From Haloactinomyces albus (lineage in GTDB: Bacteria > Actinomycetota > Actinomycetes > Mycobacteriales > Pseudonocardiaceae), in NCBI RefSeq assembly GCF_031458135.1, contig NZ_JAVDXW010000001.1, positions 4,588,001 to 4,652,000 on the forward strand: 64,000 nucleotides of DNA, read 5' to 3'. Each line of letters opens with the position of its first letter. Position 1 is the stretch's first letter. This document shows positions 9,014 to 17,700 of this stretch, piece after piece. The position numbers and the translations under genes are program-made. The notes under the pieces are model-generated. The model was not told the origin of the DNA and did no database searches. It saw only the letters and a list, made by a program, of their open reading frames with translations.

Positions 9014-9930
9014 ACGGGCACCTTTCGCCAGGCATGCTCCAGGAAGCGGATCGAACGCTGCGAGACGACCGGAGCGGCGTGACTGTGCCGGGGCAGTTCG
9101 ACGGCGACGAGTCCGGAGTAGTCGACCTCGGCCAGGGCCGCGAGCACGGGGGGAAAGTCGATCTCGCCCTCGCCGAACTCCAGGTGCTCGTGCACGCCGC
9201 GACACATGTCGTCGATCTGGACGTTGACCAGCCGGGGGCCCGCGCGGCGTACGCAGTCGGGCACGCTGTCCGGCTCGAGACAACGGCAGTGTCCGATGTC
9301 GAGAGTCAGCCCCAACAACGGTGGTTGTCCGAGCCTGTGCACCAATTCCTCGTAGCCGTCGAGGGTGTCGACGAACATGCCCGGCTCGGGTTCGAAACCG
9401 AGCACGACACCGTGCTCGGCGGCAGTGTCCAGCACGGCCGAACACCCGTCGGTCAGGCGCCGCCATGCCTCCTCGTCGCCGAGTTCCGGTGGCTTTGCGC
9501 CGCTCCAGAAGGACACCGCCTCGGCACCCAGCTGTGCTGCGAGGCGCACGGCCCGGCGGAGAAAGTCGATCCGGTGCCGGCGCCCGGAATCCGACAGCAG
9601 CGTGGGGTGGTGCTTGTGCCGGGGATCGAGCAGGTAGCGGGCCCCGGTTTCGACGACGACGCCCAGACCGAGCCGGTCGAGTCGACGGCGGACCCGCGCC
9701 ACCTGTGTGGACACGGCCGGGGAGAAGGGATCGAGGTGCGCGTGATCCAGTGTGAGCGCCACACCGGCGTATCCCTGGCCCGCGAGGATGTCGAGGGCGT
9801 CGTCCAGGCGATGATTGGCGAAGCCGTTCGTGCCGTAGCCGAAGCGCAGGGTCTGCCCGGAGCGTGCCGCTGTCGGGGTCTCCACTGCGGCCGCTGCCGG
9901 GGAAGCGGAAGAGAACATCGGATCATTCAT
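9010..9930 (-). CDS. Sugar phosphate isomerase/epimerase (TIM barrel) inside the ebo operon
   Basis: A 306-residue xylose-isomerase-like TIM barrel. Core strands read RFGYGTNGFANH, VVETGARYLLDPR, FEPEPGMFVDT (metal Glu), TLDIGHCRC (metal Asp/His), NVQIDDM and VAVELPRHSH near the end. It is shorter than the EboE protein and lacks its signature N-terminus, so it is a distinct, second isomerase-like enzyme of the operon. ATG 9930 overlaps the stop of the UbiA gene at 9927 by ATGA; an internal ATG at 9918 is possible. The reaction is unassigned; isomerisation or epimerisation of the cyclitol or sugar moiety is plausible. Confidence 0.85.
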   Translation of the reverse strand: MNDPMFSSASPAAAAVETPTAARSGQTLRFGYGTNGFANHRLDDALDILAGQGYAGVALTLDHAHLDPFSPAVSTQVARVRRRLDRLGLGVVVETGARYLLDPRHKHHPTLLSDSGRRHRIDFLRRAVRLAAQLGAEAVSFWSGAKPPELGDEEAWRRLTDGCSAVLDTAAEHGVVLGFEPEPGMFVDTLDGYEELVHRLGQPPLLGLTLDIGHCRCLEPDSVPDCVRRAGPRLVNVQIDDMCRGVHEHLEFGEGEIDFPPVLAALAEVDYSGLVAVELPRHSHAAPVVSQRSIRFLEHAWRKVPV

Positions 9931-10805
9931 GTCGGCGACACCCGCCTGGAAAGCCGCCGTGCCAAGGGGAAGGCCGCCATGACGGCGGCGGCGCAGCGGT
10001 GAGCCCCGCGGCTCGCGACGAGCGCGGACTGCAGCGGAATCATCCCGAGAATTCCCGCACCGACCGCGCGCTGCAGGTATCGCGGGCTGGGTTCGCGGAC
10101 GGCGTCGAGCTGGGCACGCCCGACGCTGGTGGCATACGCGGCCAGCGGAGCGAGACTCGCCGCGACGCGCAGGGCATCGCGGCGGCCTCCGGAACGGGAT
10201 CTCGTCGCGGACCCGGCGACCGCGGCCGTGACCCCGGTGGTCGCGGCGAGCGTGACCGCGGGCAGGCGCCGACCCGATCCGGTGACTTCGGCCCGGCTCA
10301 GCGTGGTGACCGCGAGCGTGTGGGCCCCCATCGTCATCGCCGCGGGGACGGCCGCGCGCAGCCTGCCCGCGCCTGCCCCCAGCAGCACGTCCAGGGCTCG
10401 AGCGGTCGCCATCGTCGCGGGACCGGCGAGGGTGTTCTTCAGTCCCAGGTCGTAGCCCCACACCGTTGCCGCCAGCGGTGCCGCGACCGCGAGAGCACGC
10501 CGGCCACCCGCCAGCGCGGCCGTTGCCAGGCCCGCCGCGGTGAGCCCACCGGCCAAGCCCAGCGCGAAGCGGGCACCGACCTGCCCGGACGGAATCGGTC
10601 GGCTCGGCCGTTCGACCGCGTCGATGTCGCGATCGGCGTAGTCGTTGAGTGCCATCCCGGCCCAGTACAGGAAGCAGGACGAAGCAGCCAGCGCCGGCGT
10701 GGCCGCGCCGAACGACCGGCCGGTCGCCGCGCCCGCGAGGACGTCGCCCGGCACGGACAGAGCCGCCGGGGCGCGAACCAGTCGAACCACCGCTTTCGGT
10801 TCCAT
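9927..10805 (-). CDS. eboC: EboC-like UbiA-family prenyltransferase
   Basis: A 292-residue polytopic membrane protein of the UbiA superfamily. The first Asp-rich motif NDYADRDIDAVERPSRP is intact and supports Mg-diphosphate binding; a second segment WGYDLGLKNTLAGP resembles the second conserved region. About eight hydrophobic helices alternate with short loops. UbiA enzymes attach a prenyl or related diphosphate-activated chain to an acceptor at the membrane. ATG 10805 overlaps the stop of the inositol-phosphate synthase (TGATG), showing translational coupling. In ebo clusters this gene is called eboC; its lipid donor and acceptor are not established. Confidence 0.88.
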   Translation of the reverse strand: MEPKAVVRLVRAPAALSVPGDVLAGAATGRSFGAATPALAASSCFLYWAGMALNDYADRDIDAVERPSRPIPSGQVGARFALGLAGGLTAAGLATAALAGGRRALAVAAPLAATVWGYDLGLKNTLAGPATMATARALDVLLGAGAGRLRAAVPAAMTMGAHTLAVTTLSRAEVTGSGRRLPAVTLAATTGVTAAVAGSATRSRSGGRRDALRVAASLAPLAAYATSVGRAQLDAVREPSPRYLQRAVGAGILGMIPLQSALVASRGAHRCAAAVMAAFPLARRLSRRVSPT

Positions 10806-11992
10806 CACCGTGTCCTCCCCAGCGAATTCGCGAAGGAGCGCAGCATCTCGTACTGCGGGATCAGCCGGTGTTCCTCGACGCCGAGCGGATCCTTGAAGAA
10901 AAAGGCGAGATCTTCGACAGCGCCCGTGTGCCCGGTCTCGTGGGCGCGGGCGAGCAGCCGCGCGAGGTCGAGAACGAGCGGGGCGGCGAGGGAGGAGTCG
11001 CATCCCTGCCAGGTGAACTGCATGGACATTCTGGCTCCGAGGAAACCTTCGAAGGAGATGTGATCCCAGGCGGTCTTCCACTCGCCGAGATCGGGAACGT
11101 AGTCGATGTGCACGTCCCCGTCCACGGGATAGCCCAGTGATTCGCCGATCGCACGTTGCTTCGAGGCCGTCTTGCTCGTCACGTTCGTCGGGTCGGCGAG
11201 GTTCTCCCCGTCGCCGCCGCCGAGCAGGTTGGTGCCGGACCAGGACAGGACACGAAGCTGCCGGGCGGCGAACATCGGCAGCAGGGCGGATTTCACCAGC
11301 GTCTCGCCGGTCTTGCCGTCACTGCCAGCGTAGGGCAGCCGCTGTCGGCGGGCGAGCTCGTCGAGGGCGGGCAGGCGTGCTCCCAGGGAGGGCGTGAAGT
11401 CGACGTAGGAGCAACCGGCCTGCAGTGCTGCGTAGGCATATAGTGAGCTCGCCGGAAGGATGTTCTGTCCATTGGTGACCGTGTCACCCAGTGCCTGTTC
11501 CAGTGCCGACAGTTCCGCGTGTTCGGGACGTGAATCCGGCTGTGGTTCCGTCGATGACACGTTGATGACGACGACGCGGGCGAGCTCATGACGTTCGCGG
11601 AAGGATCGCAGGTCTCGGGCGAGGATCGTGGCGATCTCGCGCTGGCTGCGGTCCGCTTCGATTGCCGGAGTTCCGGGGCATATCTCCGCGTCGGCCGCCG
11701 TGAGATCGTCCTGCACCAGGTCGGGTAGCTGCCTCGGCACGACACCCGCGTGAGCGAGCTGCTCGGCGCGCTTGGGCAGTGACGTCTCGGCGACATCGTG
11801 GCCACCGAAGACCAGATCCCCGAACGCGGGCAGTGCGGCTGCGGCGAAGTCCGGGCTCTCGGTCACGCATCCGGTCGTCGGGGTGATCCGGTCACGCACT
11901 CCCGCGGCTCCCATGATCGCGGTTGTCGCGACCGAGCCGCGAGCGCCGACGAGCCAGACTCCGGTCCGGTACGGGGTTCGGGTGTTCGTCAT
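10805..11992 (-). CDS. myo-Inositol-1(3)-phosphate synthase-like cyclase
   Basis: A 395-residue protein of the inositol-3-phosphate synthase family, which cyclises glucose 6-phosphate through NAD-dependent internal redox. Seen motifs: the NAD-binding VGARGSVATTAIMGA, NVSSTEP, SYVDFTPS, DGKTGETLVKSALLPMF, WSGTNLLGGGDGENL, HIDYVPDLGEWKTAWDHISF and QFTWQGCDS. ATG 11992 has a GGAGGG ribosome site; the upstream frame to 12019 is not needed. It is first in the coupled ebo series and stands where other ebo clusters carry EboD, a dehydroquinate-synthase-like sugar-phosphate cyclase. I infer that it supplies an inositol phosphate, or a related cyclitol, to the UbiA enzyme. Confidence 0.9.
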   Translation of the reverse strand: MTNTRTPYRTGVWLVGARGSVATTAIMGAAGVRDRITPTTGCVTESPDFAAAALPAFGDLVFGGHDVAETSLPKRAEQLAHAGVVPRQLPDLVQDDLTAADAEICPGTPAIEADRSQREIATILARDLRSFRERHELARVVVINVSSTEPQPDSRPEHAELSALEQALGDTVTNGQNILPASSLYAYAALQAGCSYVDFTPSLGARLPALDELARRQRLPYAGSDGKTGETLVKSALLPMFAARQLRVLSWSGTNLLGGGDGENLADPTNVTSKTASKQRAIGESLGYPVDGDVHIDYVPDLGEWKTAWDHISFEGFLGARMSMQFTWQGCDSSLAAPLVLDLARLLARAHETGHTGAVEDLAFFFKDPLGVEEHRLIPQYEMLRSFANSLGRTR

Positions 11993-12121
11993 GGGTTTCC
12001 CTCCGGGCGCCTTCGGCAACCTGTGGCCCTGGTGCGGGCGGCGAGGTCGGTTTTCGCCGCCCGCACTGGGACGAATTCGCGATTGCGGTCGTATCGACCG
12101 CCGTACTCGATTGCTATTCGA

Positions 12122-12787
12122 TCAGTGACAGCTCTCGTGAACACGGGCATGACGGAACTGCACCGATGTAGGCGGATGATTCTGCAGGCCGATGTAGCCC
12201 TCGGACAGGTCCACGCGCGGATCGTCGTCGACCCAGTGATTGACCTGCGTGCCGTTCAGGTGCACCGTGATCGCGTCGTCACGGACGACGATCTTGTAGT
12301 GGTTCCACTCGCCGATCGGGTTGGACGCCCGTGTCGCCGCAGGCTTCTCGTTGTAGACGGCGCCTGTTTTCTGCGGGTCGCCGCCCGGATTGTCGTTGAT
12401 CTGGATTTCCTCGCCCTCGGTCACCGCGACCCACGGGTCGTCACCGGGGTCGGGGAAGCCGACGAACACACCGGAGTTGTTGCTCTCGTCGAGCAGCCGG
12501 AAATCGAGGTGCAGCGTGTACTCCTCGAATTTCTCCGCCTCGTACCACAGAAGTCCCATTCCGCCCTGGGTCTCGATGACCCCGTGCTCTTCCACGGAGA
12601 AGGAGCCGGGTCCTGCCATGTGCCATCCCTGCATCGGGTTGGCACCGTCGAGCAGCTTGACCGGTTTGGCGCACTGGCTCTTACCGCTCTCCTGGGATGC
12701 CGCTTGCTCTTCGGCTACCGCCACGCCGCCCGTAAGCGGCAGGGCCAGGGCAGCCGACAGTGTCAGCGCTTTGGCTAGTGTCCGCAA
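12122..12787 (-). CDS. Secreted DUF1080 protein (3-keto-glycoside hydrolase-like)
   Basis: A 221-residue secreted protein: a signal peptide (about residues 1-25, ending GVAVAEE) followed by one DUF1080 jelly-roll domain. Characteristic pieces are NPMQGWHMAGPGSFSVE, GMGLLWYEAEKFEEYTLHLD, NSGVFVGFPDPGDDPWVAV and HWVDDDPRVDLSEGYIGLQN. DUF1080 members have been linked to cleavage of 3-keto-glycosides or to glycan binding. The same domain occurs within the 1445-residue protein at 19022-23359 and as a broken remnant at 14609-14736. It precedes the ebo operon by about 130 bases on the same strand and may be transcribed with the upstream exported proteins. Confidence 0.88.
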   Translation of the reverse strand: MRTLAKALTLSAALALPLTGGVAVAEEQAASQESGKSQCAKPVKLLDGANPMQGWHMAGPGSFSVEEHGVIETQGGMGLLWYEAEKFEEYTLHLDFRLLDESNNSGVFVGFPDPGDDPWVAVTEGEEIQINDNPGGDPQKTGAVYNEKPAATRASNPIGEWNHYKIVVRDDAITVHLNGTQVNHWVDDDPRVDLSEGYIGLQNHPPTSVQFRHARVHESCH

Positions 12788-12871
12788 TGTACTCGGTCCT
12801 CCTTGGAGCGTGTCGATCGGTAAAACTCCGTTTCCGGGTTCCGCGCTTGCGCGGAACCCGGAGCCCTGGGC

Positions 12872-13120
12872 TTACTTGCCGATGTCGGAGCGGCCGGCGG
12901 CGCGCATGATGCGGCCCTTCTCCTTTCCGGTGATGAGACCGTCCGCCTTGAGCTTGTCGGTGACCTGGCCGGTGTGACTGACGAAGGCGCCGTGGTTGGG
13001 GTAAGTGGCGTCTTCGGCGATCAGGTCGTTGATCGTGCAGCCGTCGCCGGTGTCGGCGTTGTCCACGCCGGTGTCATGCTCACCGATGATCACCGTGTCG
13101 CGGGTGTCCGAGTCGGGGCA
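12872..13120 (-). repeat. Copy 1 of a repeated C-terminal domain coding segment
   Basis: Encodes the last 82 residues of the cupredoxin-like protein. The 62 bases at 12872-12933 match 19022-19083 at 61 positions, much closer than the rest of the genes. A more diverged copy is at 14737-14982. All three encode GCT(I/V)NDLI, an HG(A/T)FV block and a terminal RAAGRSDIGK. Confidence 0.9.
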
Positions 13121-14485
13121 GGAATCTTCGGGAGCCGACTCGACCACGGTGAACGACACCGACTTCGGTGTGGAGGTGTTGCCTGCGCTGTCGGTGGCCC
13201 GGTAGCTCACCGTGTGCGCACCCGGCTGGTTCACCACGACAGGATCGGTGTAGATAGCGTAGGGAGCCTCATCCACCGAGTACTCGATGTCGGCAAGGCC
13301 CGACTGCGCATCCTGGGCCGATACCATCACGGTCGCGCTGCCCACGTAGTTGCCGTCGGCGTTCTGATTTCCGGAGATTGTCGCCGAGGTCTGCGGTGCG
13401 GTGGTGTCCTGTGGAGGTGGTTCGACCACGGTGAATGACACCGATGTCGCTTGTGAGGTGTTGCCTGCGGTGTCGGTGGCTCGGTACTGCACTGTGTGCT
13501 CACCCGGCTCGTTCACCGTCACGGGGCCCGAATACTGCGTATACGAGGTTCCGTCCAGTGCGTACTCGACCGTGGCCACCCCGGATTCGCTGTCAGTTGC
13601 GGAGACGGTCACCGTCGCGCTGCCCACATAGGCACCGTCCGTGTTCCGGTCTCCCGATACCGATGCGGACAGATCAGGGGCCGTGGTGTCCTCGGGAGCC
13701 GACTCGACCACGGTGAACGACACCGAGCCCAGCTGCGAGACGTTCCCTGCGGCGTCCGTGGCGCGGTACTGCACCGAGTGATCACCTGGATCGTCGACCG
13801 TCACCGGGCCCGAGTACGGCTGGAATCCGGTGTCGTCGATCTCGTACTCCACCGAGTCCACTCCGGACCCCGAGTCGTTCGCCGAGACCGTCACGGTCGC
13901 GCTGCCCACGTAGTTGCCGTCCGCATCCTGCTTCCCGGATACGTTTCCGGAGACCTGCGGCGCCGTCGTGTCCCCGCCACCGTCGTCGGTGACCACGAGT
14001 TCACCGCTCATCGTGTGGCCGTTGATCTTGCAGAAGTAGTAGTACGTCCCCGGTGTGAGGTCGGCTTGGACCTCGTAGCGCCCTCCGTTGGAGTCGAAGG
14101 GGTTGGCCAGGATGTCGACGTCGACATCGTGGTTGTAGCCGGGCTTGGAGATGTCGAAGGTCAGGGTGTGCGACATCCCCATGGTATTGCCGGTCTCCGT
14201 GCTGTTTTCGAACACGAGTGTCGCCGGTCCTGCCGTCGCCGTCGTCGGCGCGGAAACGTACTCGGAGATGCTGTTGCCTGCGGTCCAGGTGAGTACCTGT
14301 TCCTGAGCCTGCTTCGCCTGTGCCTGTGCCTGTGCTTGTGCCTGGGCGGCGACCGGTATCGGTACCAGCCACAACGCCGTTAGCGCCGCGCCCAGCATCG
14401 CCGCAGCCACACGACGCGCCGTGGGAGGTCTGTGCATCCTCCGTCGACGACCGCTCGGCATGGCGGAAAGAAACTGTTCGAACAT
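12872..14485 (-). CDS. Secreted cupredoxin-like protein with three Ig-like repeats and shared C-terminal domain
   Basis: A 537-residue exported protein. After a basic N-terminus and hydrophobic signal comes an Ala-Gln run (QAQAQAQAQAKQAQEQ), then a plastocyanin-like domain (about 60-165) whose late strand YYYFCKINGHTMSGELVV carries Cys, His and Met in copper-ligand order, though with short His-Met spacing. Three near-identical repeats of about 95 residues follow (165-455), each beginning DTTAPxxS and ending YRATDxAGNxS, the OmpL47/Y_Y_Y-like Ig fold. The last 82 residues are the domain shared with two neighbouring proteins. ATG 14485 was chosen for its signal peptide; longer starts add proline-rich shadow. 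Probably an extracellular electron-transfer or adhesion accessory to the oxidoreductases beside it. Confidence 0.85.
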   Translation of the reverse strand: MFEQFLSAMPSGRRRRMHRPPTARRVAAAMLGAALTALWLVPIPVAAQAQAQAQAQAKQAQEQVLTWTAGNSISEYVSAPTTATAGPATLVFENSTETGNTMGMSHTLTFDISKPGYNHDVDVDILANPFDSNGGRYEVQADLTPGTYYYFCKINGHTMSGELVVTDDGGGDTTAPQVSGNVSGKQDADGNYVGSATVTVSANDSGSGVDSVEYEIDDTGFQPYSGPVTVDDPGDHSVQYRATDAAGNVSQLGSVSFTVVESAPEDTTAPDLSASVSGDRNTDGAYVGSATVTVSATDSESGVATVEYALDGTSYTQYSGPVTVNEPGEHTVQYRATDTAGNTSQATSVSFTVVEPPPQDTTAPQTSATISGNQNADGNYVGSATVMVSAQDAQSGLADIEYSVDEAPYAIYTDPVVVNQPGAHTVSYRATDSAGNTSTPKSVSFTVVESAPEDSCPDSDTRDTVIIGEHDTGVDNADTGDGCTINDLIAEDATYPNHGAFVSHTGQVTDKLKADGLITGKEKGRIMRAAGRSDIGK

Positions 14486-14608
14486 GGAAGTGCTGCACCT
14501 CTCGTGATTTCCGGGGGCTCCGGGAAGGCACCACGCTGCTGATGGAACCGGCCCGGCCGAGCGGGTGCCCGGGGCTGGCCCCGACACCCGCACCGGCCGA
14601 CTGCCGGG

Positions 14609-14736
14609 TTATGGCTCCCGTATCCGAATGTTGCGGAACTTGATCAGTGTGTTGTCGCCGTGGTTCTGCAGACCCACGAAACCGCTGCTGAGCCGGGTCA
14701 CCTCGGCCCGGTCCCGGCTCGCCCGGTGTTGTCCTT
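14609..14736 (-). pseudogene. 3' remnant of a DUF1080 domain gene
   Basis: On the minus strand this stretch reads, in a frame different from the overlapping ThuA gene, RASRDRAEVTRLSSGFVGLQ followed by NHGDNTLIKFRNIRIREP and a TAA stop at 14609-14611. That is the conserved C-terminal edge of a DUF1080 domain (compare GYIGLQNHGDSDNVSFRNVR in the 1445-residue protein). The rest of the domain is absent. The ThuA gene runs 12 codons past its expected SDIGK end into this remnant, so a deletion probably fused the two. No start or ribosome site remains. Confidence 0.75.
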
Positions 14737-17700
14737 CTTACCGATGTCGGACCTCCCCGCTGCGCGAGAGAGCATTCCCCTCTCACGGCCGCTGATGACG
14801 CCGTCCGTCTTCAATCGGTCGGCCAGCTTGCCCACGTAGCGCACGAACGTGCCGTGGTCGGACCAGTCGCTCTCGTCGTCGATCAGGTCGTTGATCGTGC
14901 AGCCGCCACCGAGCTGGTGGTTGGCCACGCCCGTGTCGGTGCCGCGCAGCCGGACCGTCGGCCGGGTGTCGGGTGCTGCGCATTCGACGTTGACCTCGGT
15001 TTTCGTGGTCGCTGTCGCACCGTCGGAGTAGGTCACCGTTAGCGTTGCGGTGTAGGTACCGCCGCTGGTGTAGGTGTGCGTCGGGTTGGCTTTGGTTGAT
15101 GTGGCACCGTCACCGAAGTCCCATGTGTAGGAGACGCCACCGGACTTCTCACCCGTGAACGCCATCTTCATCGGGGTGTTCTGTGCGGCGGGCGTTGCCG
15201 AGGCTGCCGGTGCCGGCGTGGCCGGACCACCTTCATAGGTGATGCGGATCAGCTTCTGGTTGTCGCTGAGACTGAAAAAGCCGCCGCCGTAGTCGATCAT
15301 GTAGAGCGCGCCGTCCGGCCCGAACTTGGAATCCATCATCCAGTTCTGAAGCTGATCGTCGCCGCCACCTGCCGGGATGATCCTGCGCAGGCTCTCGGCG
15401 AAGGCCGGCGGATCCTGCTCGGTGACACTGTCCGGACCGAGGGTCACCGCGATGCGATTGTTGGGATTGGACTGGTCACCGATGAACCACTTGTCTTCCC
15501 AGTACGACGGCCAGGCGACACCGCTGTCGGTGTTGACCTGGGATCGGTGGTAGGTCGGCCCCGACATGATCGACTGGCCGCCACCTTTGAGGTAGGGCTG
15601 GGTGTAGGTTGCGTCCTCCTGCTTGTAGGTGGGGACGTCGCTGCCCTCGCGGTCCGGGAAAACGGGGCCGCCACCTCCCGGCGAGTACCAGATCATGTTG
15701 TCGCGGGCATCGGGAATGTTGACGAGGCCGGTGTTGCGCGGCGAGGTGTTCTTCAGGTTGTCGCAGTCGTACCAGTTGGTCAGAATGCCGGCGTCGGTGT
15801 TGCTGCGGTTGCGATAGGGCTGCTTGTTGCCCATGCAGTAGGGCCAGCCCTGGTTGCCCGCGGAGGTGATGATCGTCGCGGTCTCGTACTTGGCCGGACC
15901 CAGTTTCGGACTCGGGGTGAACGCGTCCGGGCCGACCCAGGCGGCCTTCAACCAACCGGTCTCCGCGTCGATGGAGAGCGTCGAGATATTGCGGACACCC
16001 ATCACATAGATTTCCGGGCGGGTCTTGTCGCCGGAGTACTCGTCCGGGGGGAAGAGGTTGTCCTCGGGGATCGTGTAGGTCGAACCGATGCCCAGGGGAG
16101 GCTGCTCGCCATCCGGGATCGGTAGCGGGTTGATACGCAGGATCTTGCCGTTGAGGTTATTCGTGTTGCCTGCGGTACGGCGGGCGTCCTGGAAGGAGAG
16201 GCCCTTGTAGGCCTTGGTCCAGTTGTTCCCGGAGTAACCGCTGGAGCCGCGGGAGGAGTTGTTGTCACCGGAGCCGATGTAGAGGTTGCCCTCGTCGTCG
16301 AAGTCCATGCCTCCGCCGACGTGGCAGCAACTGTGGATCTGGGCGTTCCACTGCAGGATGTCCACGCGGCTGCTCTTGTCGATCGAGTTCGTGGCGAAGT
16401 CGTAGGTCAGCCGCGAGACCGTCCGCTTGCCGATGTGCTTGTCGCGATCGATGGAGTCGTGCGGCATCCAGTAGATGTAGATCCGCCCGTTGTCGGCGAA
16501 GTCGGGATCGAGGGTGATGCCCACGAGGCCGTTCTCGCTTTTGACCAGCTCACCACCGCTGCCTCGGTTGCCGAACACGTCCAGTGTCGTCAGCAGTTTG
16601 ACCTTTTTGGTCTCCGGGTCCCACTGGTGGATGGTGCCGCAGCCGAGACCGACATCGGGGTTGTCCCAGTCGGGGACCGGTCCGGACGGGCAGGCCGCCT
16701 TGCCGATGTAGAAGACCGTGCCGTCGGGGGCGATGTCCATGCCGTGCATCTCGCCGTGCTGGTCGAGTTGTCCCGGCTTGTTCTCACCGGTCAGCCGCTC
16801 CACCTCGTAGTTCGATGCGATGGTCGCCTGGCAGTCACCACGGACCATGCCGGTCGTCCACTGGATGGCGCCGAGCAGGTGGCTGCGGAACTTCCCCTCG
16901 GTGTAGCCGGCCTCGGTGGCGCCCATGCCGGTGTAGAACGACCGGCCGCCGTCGTAGTCGCGGCACCACGAGATCGGGTGGAACGGACCGTTGGACCCCT
17001 TGCCCGGGTCGTATTCCTTCTCCTTGACCTGGGCGACGGTGTGGACCTTGCCGATCGGATTGGGGGCCCAGTTGAGCCATTGGTCGGAGCGGGTCCAGGT
17101 CAGCGGCAGCCCCTGGTTGGCCGGGTGCTGTCGGTCGACGAGGCTGACCACGGCCTTCTGCACATTCGTCGGACTGGGCCCTGGACGAGTGCCGATCAGG
17201 CCGGTGAACCAGTCGGAGTCGGCTTCTGCACGTGCGGCATCGTGGACGCCGAGGAATCCGCCGCCATCCTGGATGTAGTTCCGGAACGCGGCTTCCTGGT
17301 CGGCGTTGAGTGTCACGCCCTTGGCGGACAGGAACACCACGCCCCGGTACTGCTCCAGGTTCTCGGTGGTGAACACGCCCGGGTCCGTGGACGCGTCGAC
17401 GGTGAAGCCGTTCTTCTCGCCCAGCTCCTCGATCGTCGTCGTGGCTTGCGCGACCGGATCGCCTTGCTTGGCTGCCGGGCCGTGGAACACCAGCACGTTC
17501 ACCGGAGTCTTCGGCTTCCCGGGTTTCTCGGGTGTGCCCGGATTTTTCGGCTTGCCTGTGTTTCCCGGTTTCCCGGGACTTCCCGGCTTGCCGGGCTGTG
17601 CCGGCTTGCCGGGGTTTCCGGGTGCGGCAGAGGTGGGGATCGCGGAGAGCCCCAGAGCCAGCGCAGCGCTGGTTATCAGAACCATCGCGCGTCGCCATCT

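Noticed and set aside
9864-11063. A 399-codon plus-strand open frame opposite the ebo genes
   Set aside because: It lies antisense to three coupled genes with clear family motifs; its translation is low-complexity Arg/Gly/Ser typical of a GC-rich shadow frame.
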